Shown here: one piece after another, positions 10,751 through 21,419 of the stretch
Layout of the letters: the number at the start of each line of letters is the position of its first letter
Numbering within the stretch: position 1 is the stretch's first letter
Assembly: GCF_000194625.1 (NCBI RefSeq)
Contig: NC_015320.1
Location: 790,612 to 854,611, forward strand
Direction: 5' to 3'
From: Archaeoglobus veneficus SNP6
Lineage (GTDB): Archaea > Halobacteriota > Archaeoglobi > Archaeoglobales > Archaeoglobaceae
Length of the DNA: 64,000 nt
Notes under the pieces: model-generated
Database searches by the model: none
What the model was told of the DNA's origin: nothing
Seen by the model: only the letters and a program-made list of their open reading frames with translations
Program-made: the position numbers and the translations under genes

Positions 10751-10797
10751 ATGCCGTGCAGAGGTCCGTTCCCCAGATGCATACTGGGACCGGCGAA
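10751..10797 (+). other. 23S leader: 5' strand of the bulge-helix-bulge processing stem
   Basis: Bases 10751-10772 pair with 13779-13800 (22 bp, one G-U). ccag (10773-10776) pairs with ctgg (13774-13777). Then come central helix atgc (10777-10780) and bulge ata (10781-10783). Bases 10784-10797 pair with 13753-13766 (14 bp, one G-U). Confidence 0.87.
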
Positions 10798-13750
<2,953 letters not shown>

Positions 13751-13752
13751 AC

Positions 13753-13800
13753 TTCGCTGGTCCCAGGTATATACTGGAGGAACGGACCTCTGCATGGCAT
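13753..13800 (+). other. 23S trailer: 3' strand of the bulge-helix-bulge processing stem
   Basis: Bases 13753-13766 and 13774-13800 pair with the 23S leader. gtat (13767-13770) forms the 4-bp central helix with leader atgc, and ata (13771-13773) is the second 3-nt bulge. An unpaired A at 13778 separates two helices. Confidence 0.87.
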
Positions 13801-13809
13801 TGCAGAGTA

Positions 13810-13833
13810 TTTTTGTTTTAATGTTTTTATTTT
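13810..13833 (+). terminator. T-rich terminator of the rRNA operon
   Basis: Runs of T (tatttttg, tttt, gttttt, atttt) begin ten bases after the 23S processing stem. Archaeal RNA polymerase stops at such oligo-T tracts. Confidence 0.65.
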
Positions 13834-13913
13834 GTAGTGTCTGTTTTGCTGCCGACCTTCTACTGATTCTATGATTCCACACATTCAATTTTCGTTAGGC
13901 TGAAACGTAAACC

Positions 13914-13921
13914 TAATAAAC
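13914..13921 (+). promoter_or_regulatory. TATA-like box of vapBC
   Basis: taataaac is centred about 25 nt before the vapB ATG, predicting a leaderless transcript. The element gtaaac occurs just before it (about 13906) and again just before the ATG (about 13934); these copies could serve as an antitoxin operator, but this is conjecture. Confidence 0.45.
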
Positions 13922-13941
13922 TTTGTAGACTAAGTAAACTT

Positions 13942-14163
13942 ATGCCTTCAACAACCATAAGAATAAAGAAGGAAACTGCGAGAGAGCTCGCGAAAATAAT
14001 GGGAGAACTCACGGCGAAAACTGGCAAAAAAGCCAGTTATGATGACGCAATAAAGTATCTTTTGGGAAAAAAGAAGGAAAACAGGTTAAAAGCATTCATC
14101 GAGAAAACTTTCGAAGGAGCAACCTCTGAGGATTTTAAAGAATATGATTATGGTGATATTTGA
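13942..14163 (+). CDS. vapB: VapB-like antitoxin
   Basis: A 73-residue protein with a ribbon-helix-helix start (Pro-Ser-Thr-Thr-Ile-Arg-Ile-Lys-Lys-Glu-Thr-Ala) and a charged C-terminal tail, typical of archaeal VapB antitoxins. The N-terminal part should bind the promoter and the tail should wrap into the toxin active site. Its stop shares one base with the vapC ATG (TGATG), so the pair is co-translated. The pair lies between the rRNA operon and tRNA-Cys. Confidence 0.85.
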   Translation: MPSTTIRIKKETARELAKIMGELTAKTGKKASYDDAIKYLLGKKKENRLKAFIEKTFEGATSEDFKEYDYGDI

Positions 14164-14633
14164 TGGGGATTTTTATAGATACGGAACTCTGGAGTTTTGC
14201 CCTTAAAAAGCCAGTGAAAGAAAAATTTGGAGATGGTTTTGAGAAAGCTTACAAAATGCATGTAGAAGCAAAGAAGTTTCTGCTTGAAAACGTGGAAAGA
14301 GACATTCTGATGAGTTCACATCAGCTTGCTGAAATTTACCACGTTCTTGCTTTTCGCGGCTTGAGATTGCCAGTAAAATTCGTTTTAGAATATGTAATCA
14401 ACCTAATGGAGGCGCCAAACGTTATTTTGAGAGAAGTCCTGCCGGAACACGTAAGGAAAGCTGTAGATTCGTCCGTTAAAAGTGGAATACATCTGTGGGA
14501 TTTTCTGTGCATTTACCCAATCCTCGATGAGTTAGAAGTCATCTACACATGTGATGCCCATTTTAAGCACGAGGAGTTCAGAAAACTTGGTGTGGAAATT
14601 ATCAATCCTCTGGATGTTTGGATAAATGTCTAA
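14163..14633 (+). CDS. vapC: VapC-like PIN-domain toxin ribonuclease
   Basis: A 156-residue PIN-domain protein, expected to be a Mg-dependent RNase. VapC toxins usually cut tRNA anticodon loops or the sarcin-ricin loop of 23S rRNA. Acidic residues fit the PIN active site: Asp6 (Phe-Ile-Asp-Thr-Glu), Glu57 (Leu-Ala-Glu-Ile-Tyr), Asp113 (Leu-Trp-Asp-Phe) and Asp131 (Thr-Cys-Asp-Ala-His-Phe). I use the ATG at 14163 overlapping the antitoxin stop; a TTG three bases upstream is also in frame. Length is slightly above the typical 130-140. Confidence 0.87.
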   Translation: MGIFIDTELWSFALKKPVKEKFGDGFEKAYKMHVEAKKFLLENVERDILMSSHQLAEIYHVLAFRGLRLPVKFVLEYVINLMEAPNVILREVLPEHVRKAVDSSVKSGIHLWDFLCIYPILDELEVIYTCDAHFKHEEFRKLGVEIINPLDVWINV

Positions 14634-14646
14634 GTGGGAAGAGCTA

Positions 14647-14668
14647 CCCATCCCCTATAGGGGATGGG
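14647..14668. repeat. Perfect 22-bp palindrome
   Basis: cccatccccta is followed directly by its exact complement. In RNA it makes a strong G/C-rich hairpin. It lies between the convergent vapC and tRNA-Cys genes and could act as a bidirectional terminator. It may also be a remnant of a hairpin-ended mobile element. Confidence 0.7.
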
Positions 14669-14670
14669 CT

Positions 14671-14687
14671 CTGAAACCAAGTTTCAG
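14671..14687. repeat. Small hairpin at the 3' end of tRNA-Cys
   Basis: ctgaaac and gtttcag form a 7-bp stem with a 3-nt loop. It abuts the tRNA-Cys 3' end without a gap and may mark the 3' trailer or terminator. Confidence 0.55.
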
Positions 14688-14760
14688 AAGCCAGGGCCCG
14701 GATTTGAACCGGGGTCAGCGGATCTGCAGTCCGCCGCATAGCCCCTCTGCCACCCTGGCT
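14688..14760 (-). tRNA. tRNA-Cys (anticodon GCA)
   Basis: On the minus strand the acceptor strands agccagg and cctggct pair fully. The anticodon stem gcgga/tccgc holds loop ctgcaga with anticodon GCA, and the T arm cccgg-ttcaaat-ccggg is standard. The discriminator is U, the known identity base for cysteine. CCA is not encoded. A cysteinyl-tRNA synthetase gene is in the same window (56742). Confidence 0.95.
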
Positions 14761-14822
14761 TGAAAGTTGCTATTCTTCGACGGCTATTTAAGGGTTATGG
14801 TATCTTGTCTGGAGTGAGGGGA

Positions 14823-15500
14823 TTAGCTTTTCTCTTCGAGAGCGTAGTCCTTCACAATCATTGTGCTGCTGTTAGCATCCCTGATAATATCGTAGGATTT
14901 TATGACGATCTTCTTCCTGTACAGCGGTGCATCAAGCACGAGGGTCTCGAATTCTCCACCCTCGCCTGCGAGATGAATTCCATACTTCCTGTTAAGCTCT
15001 TTGAGTTCTTTCAGCACCTGTTCATCTATTTTCCTTCCCAACCACTCCTCTCCCATCCCCATTGCTGCAGTTCTAACAAATATAACCTCAAAATCCTTCA
15101 CAACTTTCTCCATAATCTTCCTCGGATCTTGGTGCCAGAGGGGGGCAATCATTTCTATGCCTATTTTCTCGCACACCTTCGCAAACCTGCTCCGCTGGTA
15201 TTCTGACTCAATCCCTCCTATGACTATCCCATCAACTCTGAGAATCTGAAGGGCCTTTGCGAGATCTTCGACCTCCTCTTCCTCCCTGCCCGGTGTTGGA
15301 ACCTTAAAGATGGGTAGGTTGAGGCAGGAGGCTATGGCGTCGAGTAGGTGCAGGTTTGGTGTATGGAACATATAAGATTCAGGGTTTTCAGGTATAACTC
15401 CTACAAGACATGCTATTTCGTGCTCTTTAGCAGCGATGTGCAGAGCGAGCATTGAATCCTTTCCGCCAGAAACGAGGGCTGCAAGCCTCAAGGGTTTCAC
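14823..15500 (-). CDS. dph6: Diphthine-ammonia ligase (Dph6 family)
   Basis: A 225-residue ATP-pyrophosphatase-family protein of the archaeal Dph6 type. Dph6 amidates diphthine on elongation factor 2 to give diphthamide, using ATP and ammonium. The PP-loop Ser-Gly-Gly-Lys-Asp-Ser is at residues 11-16. Family motifs Gly-Gly-Ile-Glu-Ser-Glu-Tyr-Gln-Arg and Leu-Ala-Gly-Glu-Gly-Gly-Glu-Phe-Glu-Thr-Leu-Val are clear. Its ATG overlaps the stop of the alanine dehydrogenase gene by 4 nt (ATGA), so both are on one mRNA. Confidence 0.9.
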   Translation of the reverse strand: MKPLRLAALVSGGKDSMLALHIAAKEHEIACLVGVIPENPESYMFHTPNLHLLDAIASCLNLPIFKVPTPGREEEEVEDLAKALQILRVDGIVIGGIESEYQRSRFAKVCEKIGIEMIAPLWHQDPRKIMEKVVKDFEVIFVRTAAMGMGEEWLGRKIDEQVLKELKELNRKYGIHLAGEGGEFETLVLDAPLYRKKIVIKSYDIIRDANSSTMIVKDYALEEKS

Positions 15501-16504
15501 CTGCCTGGGAGAAAATCGAAGAGTCGTGTTGCCAAGCCCACGTTTCTCTTTATGGCGTTCTCGTAAACCACGCTTGCGGTGGAGATGTCCTGGATGGCGA
15601 GACCTGTAGAATCGAAGATGGTTATTTCCTCGTCACTCTCTCTTCCTGGTTTCACTCCAACGATAACCTCTCCGAGAGTCGCGTAAATGTCTTCCGGCTT
15701 TATGACTCCCTCCGAAATGGGAACGTTCACTTCTCCACCGTGGGTCGCCTGCTCCATGTCATCCACGACGACTTTTGCCCTTTTCAGCAGCGAGCTCTCG
15801 AGCTCCTGCTTTCCAGGCGCATCAGCACCAATTGCGTTTATGTGCGTACCTTCTTTAATCCATTCATCCTTGACCACTGGCTTTCTGGAAGGTGTTGTGG
15901 TGGTGAGAACATCGCAGTTGCATGCCTCTCTTATATCGACAGCTTTTGCGTCGATTCCAAGTTCGGTGCAGTGAGAAACAAACTTCTCTGCGTGGCTTGA
16001 AGAGATATCGTATGCGAGAACTTTTTCAACGCTGAACACTTCCAGAAGGGCATCAAGCTGCGTATAAGCCTGCCTTCCGCAGCCTACAAAACCGAAGACC
16101 TTGCTGTCCTTCCTCGCGAGATACTTTGCCGCAATTCCGCCAGCAGCTCCCGTTCTCATGTTGGTTATGTGCGTTGCGTCCATTATTGCGAGAGGGAAAC
16201 CTGTTTCGGGGTCGTTTAGTATGAGGACTGCCATTACGGTGGGCAATCCTTTTTCAGGATTTTCTGGATGTGAGTTGACCCACTTCAAACCCGCGTAACC
16301 GCCGAGGAATGCAGGCATAGCCCTTAAATCACCCTTCTCGAAGGTCAGGTAGACCTTTGGTGGCATCTGGATCTCGTTTCTACCGTGCATTTCGAACGCA
16401 TGCTCTACTGCCCTCATCGTATCTGCCATCGTCAGAATGGCCTTCACATCCTCTTCGGTAAGAATCAGCGTTTTAAGTGATTCCGGAGTCTTTAACCCGT
16501 CCAT
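15497..16504 (-). CDS. Alanine dehydrogenase, ornithine cyclodeaminase/mu-crystallin family
   Basis: A 335-residue NAD-binding protein of the OCD/mu-crystallin family. The A. fulgidus relative is a characterised alanine dehydrogenase that interconverts alanine and pyruvate plus ammonia. The Rossmann motif Gly-Phe-Val-Gly-Cys-Gly-Arg-Gln-Ala follows Ala-Arg-Lys-Asp-Ser-Lys-Val-Phe. Asn-Met-Arg-Thr-Gly-Ala-Ala-Gly-Gly, Gly-Ala-Asp-Ala-Pro-Gly-Lys-Gln-Glu-Leu and a late Asp-Ser-Thr-Gly-Leu-Ala-Ile-Gln-Asp are family marks. Ornithine cyclodeaminase or a cyclic-imine reductase remain possible. The N-terminus may be a few residues shorter. Confidence 0.82.
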   Translation of the reverse strand: MDGLKTPESLKTLILTEEDVKAILTMADTMRAVEHAFEMHGRNEIQMPPKVYLTFEKGDLRAMPAFLGGYAGLKWVNSHPENPEKGLPTVMAVLILNDPETGFPLAIMDATHITNMRTGAAGGIAAKYLARKDSKVFGFVGCGRQAYTQLDALLEVFSVEKVLAYDISSSHAEKFVSHCTELGIDAKAVDIREACNCDVLTTTTPSRKPVVKDEWIKEGTHINAIGADAPGKQELESSLLKRAKVVVDDMEQATHGGEVNVPISEGVIKPEDIYATLGEVIVGVKPGRESDEEITIFDSTGLAIQDISTASVVYENAIKRNVGLATRLFDFLPGR

Positions 16505-16533
16505 AGATTGTGTTCAGTGGCGGGAATAAAAAT

Positions 16534-17424
16534 TTAATTGAGCATGGACGAGGCGATTCTCATAATCTCGCTTCTGTCGAGTTTTCCAGAGATTGTTACT
16601 TCTATGTCTTCTATTTTGAACCGCAACATTGTACTGTCTCCAAATTCTGCAATCTGTCCTGTGGTGTTTCCAATCGTGACGTTTTCCTCACCGCTGAGGG
16701 GCATTACGGCTGGACTTGTGGATTCCACAATTATGAGTGTTGATGTACCAAGCCTGTAGTAGAGGTTAACAATTTCGCTATCGTCGAATTTGAAAACGAG
16801 AGCGCCAATAAAGTCATGGCCTGCTGTGTATGTCGGAACCACGATGCTGAAGTTCACTTCTTTCTGTGCTTCGTCGAGGCTCAGGAGCTTCTCAGGCCGA
16901 GGTTCTTTCTTTTCGGCATCCATTGGGGGGACGAAAGTGAAATCTTTGTCATTAATTCCTGTATTCACGTTTAGCTGCCTGAATTCGATCACGACGCCAC
17001 TTCTCTCTATTTTTACCGGAAGAAAACTCTCATCGAGCCAGACTGAGCCAGAGTCGCTCTCGATAATATAATATTCGCCTTCCTTTCTCGCTGTTCCGTT
17101 TTTGAGTATGTCGCCGTAGTCGAAGGGAGGCCTTTCAGGACTCTTAATCACATAGCTGTTATTTTTCCCGTAGTAAACCCACTCAACGCTCCCATTGCTT
17201 ACAGTAAGCACCTCATCTTTGCCCGCGAGCATGAAGCTGCGAGGTTTTTTGAACGCGAAGTAAACGATCTTTTCAACGTCGCCAGACTTTATGACAGCCT
17301 CTCCGCTCATGTCCTGAATTTCATTGTACTTTTTCTTCGCTTCCTCGAGCACGTTGGTAGTTGTGCAGCATGCGAAGATTGCGGCAAGGATTACCGCAAG
17401 AGTAACGAGGGCACCAAATCTCAT
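16534..17424 (-). CDS. Predicted lipoprotein, LolA/DUF4367-like
   Basis: The 296-residue product begins with a signal sequence and a lipobox-like Ile-Phe-Ala-Cys (Cys18 or Cys19 the likely lipid site). The mature protein faces the outside of the cell. The middle (residues ~25-180) resembles LolA/RseB-like outer-membrane lipoprotein-sorting folds. The C-terminal ~110 residues resemble DUF4367, which is often paired with them in archaea. Acidic and Asn-X-Ser/Thr sites are common, as in extracellular proteins. The ligand is unknown. Confidence 0.7.
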   Translation of the reverse strand: MRFGALVTLAVILAAIFACCTTTNVLEEAKKKYNEIQDMSGEAVIKSGDVEKIVYFAFKKPRSFMLAGKDEVLTVSNGSVEWVYYGKNNSYVIKSPERPPFDYGDILKNGTARKEGEYYIIESDSGSVWLDESFLPVKIERSGVVIEFRQLNVNTGINDKDFTFVPPMDAEKKEPRPEKLLSLDEAQKEVNFSIVVPTYTAGHDFIGALVFKFDDSEIVNLYYRLGTSTLIIVESTSPAVMPLSGEENVTIGNTTGQIAEFGDSTMLRFKIEDIEVTISGKLDRSEIMRIASSMLN

Positions 17425-17554
17425 CCTTCATTGCAGGACGGCGTAAAAAATAAAGGTTACCTTTTTACTTCTCTCTCATCCGCCGTTCAACCATATCCAT
17501 TAACTTTCACACCACCCGACAGGGATATATCTGGCGGAGTCAGAAATTGAGAAG

Positions 17555-18613
17555 ATGGCAGGTTCAATCTACTTACCTCTCCACTATGGCAAGGCTCCAC
17601 CATGGCTGCTTGGAAGGATGAAGAAGCTTGCAAAGCCAATAATAACGCTCATTATAGATGAATTTGGCGAGGAGGAGTTCTTTGAAAGGTTGAGTGACCC
17701 GATATTCTTTCAGTCTTTTTCCAATGTCCTCGGCTTTGACTGGAACTCTTCGGGCACAACTACAGTTCTAACTGGTGTACTGAAATCGGTGCTGAATACT
17801 CCTGATTTTGACATCAGAGTTGCTGGCGGGAAGGGTAAAGAAGGGCTGAAAACTCCGGAACACATTGTAAAATTTGCCGATGAGCTTGGAATAGGCAACA
17901 AGGCCGAGGAACTAATCGAAGTTAGCAGGCTTACAGCGAAGGTTGATGGAGTGGCCCTGCAAGACGGATACGACATATACCACCACGCCCTGATATTCTC
18001 GCGGAAGCACTGCGTTGTAATACAGCAGGGAATGAATGAACACAACAGGCTCGCGAGGAGGTACCACTGGAAGCCGTCGGACTTCTCAGCAGTTAGTGCT
18101 GAAGAACCACATTCCGGCATTATAGCCGTCAGGAGAGAGAATGCTGTCATGAATCTCGTTGCAAGGGATAGCAGGGAAAACAGGGAGACGATTCTTGATG
18201 TCGTAAGAGATGGAACTTTCAGGAGAGACTACTCAAAGCTTCTCAGTATTGTCAGATACAGAGAGAGTGTATCTGTGCCAAGGAGAATCGATTGGAAGGC
18301 CATAGAGAGGGCGTACAACCTTCAGCCTGAAAGATTTGAGAGGCTTCTTCTTGTCAGGGGGGTTGGGAAGGGGGCAATTAGAGCTCTCGCCCTGATAGCG
18401 GACATTATTTACAACGCAGAATACAGCACGCAGGATCCAGCTAAGTACTGTTTTGCAGTCGGTGGCAAGGATGGCGTGCCGTTCCCTGTTGACAGGCAAA
18501 GCTACGACGAGGTAATTGAGTTCATGAGGGATGCAATAAAGCAGGCGGAACTCGGGAACTACGAGAAGCTTGCAGCCCTCAAGAGACTTCAGACATGTTT
18601 TTATAACCGTTAG
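17555..18613 (+). CDS. DUF763 protein, function unknown
   Basis: A 352-residue cytoplasmic protein of the DUF763 family found in archaea and some bacteria. Recognisable segments are Leu-Pro-Leu-His-Tyr-Gly-Lys-Ala-Pro-Pro-Trp-Leu near the start, Gln-Gln-Gly-Met-Asn in the middle, and His-Ser-Gly-Ile-Ile. A helix-hairpin-helix-like Leu-Leu-Leu-Val-Arg-Gly-Val-Gly-Lys-Gly-Ala-Ile-Arg-Ala-Leu (about residues 264-278) suggests nucleic-acid binding. No enzyme activity is established for the family to my knowledge. It ends 32 nt before ahbC on the same strand. Confidence 0.8.
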   Translation: MAGSIYLPLHYGKAPPWLLGRMKKLAKPIITLIIDEFGEEEFFERLSDPIFFQSFSNVLGFDWNSSGTTTVLTGVLKSVLNTPDFDIRVAGGKGKEGLKTPEHIVKFADELGIGNKAEELIEVSRLTAKVDGVALQDGYDIYHHALIFSRKHCVVIQQGMNEHNRLARRYHWKPSDFSAVSAEEPHSGIIAVRRENAVMNLVARDSRENRETILDVVRDGTFRRDYSKLLSIVRYRESVSVPRRIDWKAIERAYNLQPERFERLLLVRGVGKGAIRALALIADIIYNAEYSTQDPAKYCFAVGGKDGVPFPVDRQSYDEVIEFMRDAIKQAELGNYEKLAALKRLQTCFYNR

Positions 18614-18645
18614 CTTGCTGAGGTATAAGATCACGAGGTAGAACC

Positions 18646-19806
18646 ATGATTGCCCTGACAAAGATGCTGACGGGGGAAGCGACAGTTTCGAAGCACCTTA
18701 CGTATAAAGGAGACGAGAAGATAACGAGGGAACTCGTAGAGGCGAGCAGGAAGCCGGTTCCAGTTGTTGTATGGAATTCAACTCTGAAGTGCAACCTTAA
18801 GTGCGTGCACTGCTATGCGAATGCTGGAAGTAAAAGCGACGAACTGAGCACGGAGGAGGCAAAAGCGTTTATTGACGACCTCGCGTCTATAAAGGCGCCT
18901 GTCTTGCTTTTCAGCGGAGGGGAGCCTTTACTCAGGCACGACATCTTCGAGCTTGCTGCTTATGCATCGAAACGTATTGCCTGCTCCCTCTCCACGAACG
19001 GTACGCTTATAACTCCAGAGATTGCAGAAAAACTGAAGGAAGCTGGCTTTTCCTACGTGGGAGTGAGCATTGACGGCCTCAAAGAGACGAACGATAGATT
19101 CAGAGGCGTTGATGGTGCGTTTGAAAAGGCCTTTGAGGGATTGATAAACGCAAGGGATGCAGGCATAATGACCGGAATCCGTTTTACAGTTACGAAATAC
19201 AACATCAAGGATGTGCCTGCAGTCATTGACATGCTCGCGGAAAACGAAATACCGAGGTTCTGTCTGTACCACCTCGTTCCATCGGGAAGGGCGAGCTTCA
19301 AGGACGATATTAGCCTGAAGGAGAGAAGGGATCTTATAGACTGGCTTATCGAAAAGGCGATCCAGCTCCACGACGATGGATACAAAACGGAGATTCTGAC
19401 TGTCGATAATCCGGCGGACGGCGTTTACGTTTACCTCAAGCTAAAGGAAACGGATGAAAAGCTCGCTGAAGAGGCCCTCGAATTCCTGAAGTATCGCGGA
19501 GGAGATAACAGCGGAAAGCGCATTGCCTGCGTTGATGTACATGGCGATATCCACCCTAACCAGTTCTGGTGGGACCACACAGTCGGAAACATCAGAGAAG
19601 AGCGGTTCAGCGAGTTATGGCTTAACCCGAGGGACGAGCTTCTGGTAAAGCTCAGGAATAAGACCGCTTACCTGAGAGGTAGATGCGGTAAGTGCAGGTT
19701 TAAGGAAGTTTGTGGAGGTTTCAGGCTTAGAGCTTTGAGGGCTGGTGACCTTTGGGGCGACGACCCCGACTGCTACCTGACTGACGAGGAGATCGGGATC
19801 GTTTAG
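18646..19806 (+). CDS. ahbC: 12,18-didecarboxysiroheme deacetylase (AhbC), radical SAM
   Basis: A 386-residue radical SAM enzyme of the siroheme-dependent heme pathway. It removes two acetate side chains of 12,18-didecarboxysiroheme to yield Fe-coproporphyrin III. The [4Fe-4S] motif is Cys49-x3-Cys53-x2-Cys56. Ser-Gly-Gly-Glu-Pro-Leu follows, and the C-terminal cysteine cluster includes Cys-Gly-Lys-Cys-Arg-Phe-Lys-Glu-Val-Cys. The segments Thr-Val-Asp-Asn-Pro-Ala-Asp-Gly and Cys-Tyr-Leu-Thr-Asp-Glu-Glu-Ile near the end fit AhbC rather than AhbD. AhbA, AhbB and AhbD are not in this window. Confidence 0.85.
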   Translation: MIALTKMLTGEATVSKHLTYKGDEKITRELVEASRKPVPVVVWNSTLKCNLKCVHCYANAGSKSDELSTEEAKAFIDDLASIKAPVLLFSGGEPLLRHDIFELAAYASKRIACSLSTNGTLITPEIAEKLKEAGFSYVGVSIDGLKETNDRFRGVDGAFEKAFEGLINARDAGIMTGIRFTVTKYNIKDVPAVIDMLAENEIPRFCLYHLVPSGRASFKDDISLKERRDLIDWLIEKAIQLHDDGYKTEILTVDNPADGVYVYLKLKETDEKLAEEALEFLKYRGGDNSGKRIACVDVHGDIHPNQFWWDHTVGNIREERFSELWLNPRDELLVKLRNKTAYLRGRCGKCRFKEVCGGFRLRALRAGDLWGDDPDCYLTDEEIGIV

Positions 19807-19845
19807 TAGTGTGAGACTTTTTTATATTTTGCTGTGGTAGCCAAA

Positions 19846-20502
19846 TCAAAACACCGGTTTGGCTAATCTGAATATCGTGTAAAGTGCGTACGCGTTCAGA
19901 GTTATCGCCAGCATGTAGGAAAGTGTATTCACACCCAGTGTACTGTTAATCAGACTCAGTCCGGTAAAAAATGCGAGCAGGAACACCACCTGAACGAGCT
20001 GGAGGTTCTCAAATATGAAGAAGAATCCGAGCTTTTTGAGTCTGTGCAGGGTAATTATAGACAGAATCGCCACAAAGAGCGAGAGTACGAGAGCTATTAT
20101 TTCAGCGTCGATCAAATACGATAGGTGTATCGATCGAAGGAGTTCATCCTTTCCAAGCAGATAAACAATGCTGCCGTACATAAGCGCGTCCTTAATTCTG
20201 CCAACTTCGAATTCCCAGACTCTTTTCAGATAGTTTACAGCATGGAGCAAAGCAAGGATGAGCGCTGTAAGAAATACAAGCTTGAATATACTCATGTGCA
20301 AAAATAACTCCTCATGGACTAAATATGTACATTCCAGTGCAGTCTGTACAAAAAGGAAGAACGCAAAAACGGTGTAGTACAGACACGTCGATTTGAGCAA
20401 TCCCTCACTCGCCACAAATCCGGGAGGAGGTCGAAAAGCGTAGCCAATCACACTTAGAACCATGAGTAATATACCCAGTACGTATATTAGTCCTGGGAGC
20501 AT
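19846..20502 (-). CDS. Multi-pass membrane protein, paralogue family member 1
   Basis: A 218-residue protein with about seven hydrophobic segments and no recognised domain. It is clearly related to the product at 55326: Arg-Ile-Lys-Asp-Ala-Leu-Met-Tyr-Gly-Ser-Ile-Val-Tyr-Leu-Leu-Gly-Lys-Asp here against Arg-Leu-Arg-Glu-Ile-Leu-Leu-Tyr-Met-Ser-Val-Val-Trp-Leu-Met-Gly-Lys-Glu there. It is more weakly related to the product at 28901. All three end in a Pro-x-Phe motif. It is monocistronic and convergent with ahbC. A TATA box (tttataata, about 25 nt before the ATG) predicts a leaderless mRNA. Function unknown. Confidence 0.72.
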   Translation of the reverse strand: MLPGLIYVLGILLMVLSVIGYAFRPPPGFVASEGLLKSTCLYYTVFAFFLFVQTALECTYLVHEELFLHMSIFKLVFLTALILALLHAVNYLKRVWEFEVGRIKDALMYGSIVYLLGKDELLRSIHLSYLIDAEIIALVLSLFVAILSIITLHRLKKLGFFFIFENLQLVQVVFLLAFFTGLSLINSTLGVNTLSYMLAITLNAYALYTIFRLAKPVF

Positions 20503-20612
20503 GTTTTATGTCCGTAATTCGTTTTTATAATATTTTGGGTGTGGGTTAGTACAGTATCAAACACGCTGGGACTTTTACGGCAGAGACGATAACGATTTAG
20601 ACTGCGGGAAAA

Positions 20613-20765
20613 AGCTTTAAAGATTGACCAGCGAAAGCGTCCTTCTGAATTGAGACGTTCGTACGTCGCTGGAGAAATCGAATCACCGTTAACTTAAAAT
20701 ACCCATCTGATAACCGCCTCCAAGTCCGTAGGAGGCGTAAGCCGCTGGTACTACGGGGTGATAGA
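20613..20765 (+). promoter_or_regulatory. Promoters and structured leader of the L1-L10-L12 operon
   Basis: Two TATA-like boxes are seen, gctttaaaga (20614-20623) and aacttaaaat (20691-20700). The leader holds gcctcc (20716-20721), able to pair with ggaggc (20731-20736). As an alternative, ccgtag (20726-20731) pairs with ctacgg (20751-20756) around an inner ggc-gtaa-gcc hairpin (20734-20743). The ribosome site ggggtgat lies 3 nt before the ATG and adjoins the second stem. Archaeal L1 is known to repress its own mRNA, so this is a good candidate site. Confidence 0.5.
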
Positions 20766-21410
20766 ATGCTGGTGGAAAAGGAAAAGTTCGTGGAAGCGAT
20801 TAAAAAAGCTATAGAGGACTCAAAGCCGAGGAAGTTCGTGGAGACTGTTGAAATGGCGGTCAACCTGAAGAACCTCGACATGAAAAGACCCGAGAATAGA
20901 ATAGATGCCGTAGTCACCCTTCCTCACGGTCTGGGTAAGCCGAGGAAGGTTGCGGTATTTGCGGGGGGCGATACTGCTCTCAAAGCTAAGGAGCTTGGAG
21001 CATTCGTTATATCTCCTGAGGAGATTGACGATCTTGCGAAGGATAAAAGAAAGGCCAGAAAAATTGCGAAGGAGTATGACTTTTTCATTGCTGAAGCTCC
21101 TTTAATGCCTGAAATTGGTAAGAAGCTCGGTCCAATCCTTGGTCCGAGGGGTAAGATGCCCCAGCCAATTCCTCCGCTCTCTGATCCGACACCGTTTATT
21201 GAAAGGCTCAGAAAGTCTGTAAAGATAAGGACAAGGGACAGACCGACGTTTCACGCTCCAATTGGTAGGAAGGACATGGATGCTGAACAAATTGCCGATA
21301 ATGCCCTCGAGATACTTAAGGTTGTTGAGGGTAAGTATGAAAACCCCATTCAGAACATCAAATCCATATATGTTAAAACGACGATGGGGCCAGCGGTTAG
21401 AGTAGTCTGA
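20766..21410 (+). CDS. rpl1: Ribosomal protein uL1
   Basis: A 214-residue archaeal L1, which forms the mobile L1 stalk of the large subunit near the E site. The conserved segment Leu-Gly-Pro-Ile-Leu-Gly-Pro-Arg-Gly-Lys-Met-Pro is intact, as is the terminal Thr-Thr-Met-Gly-Pro-Ala-Val-Arg-Val. First gene of a three-gene operon with the P-stalk proteins; L11 is not present upstream. The structured leader suggests autogenous translational control. Confidence 0.95.
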   Translation: MLVEKEKFVEAIKKAIEDSKPRKFVETVEMAVNLKNLDMKRPENRIDAVVTLPHGLGKPRKVAVFAGGDTALKAKELGAFVISPEEIDDLAKDKRKARKIAKEYDFFIAEAPLMPEIGKKLGPILGPRGKMPQPIPPLSDPTPFIERLRKSVKIRTRDRPTFHAPIGRKDMDAEQIADNALEILKVVEGKYENPIQNIKSIYVKTTMGPAVRVV

Positions 21411-21419
21411 GGTGATAAC

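Noticed and set aside
14647-14687. End of an IS200/IS605-type element
   Set aside because: The hairpins resemble such ends, but no transposase or second end was found nearby; a terminator is the simpler reading.
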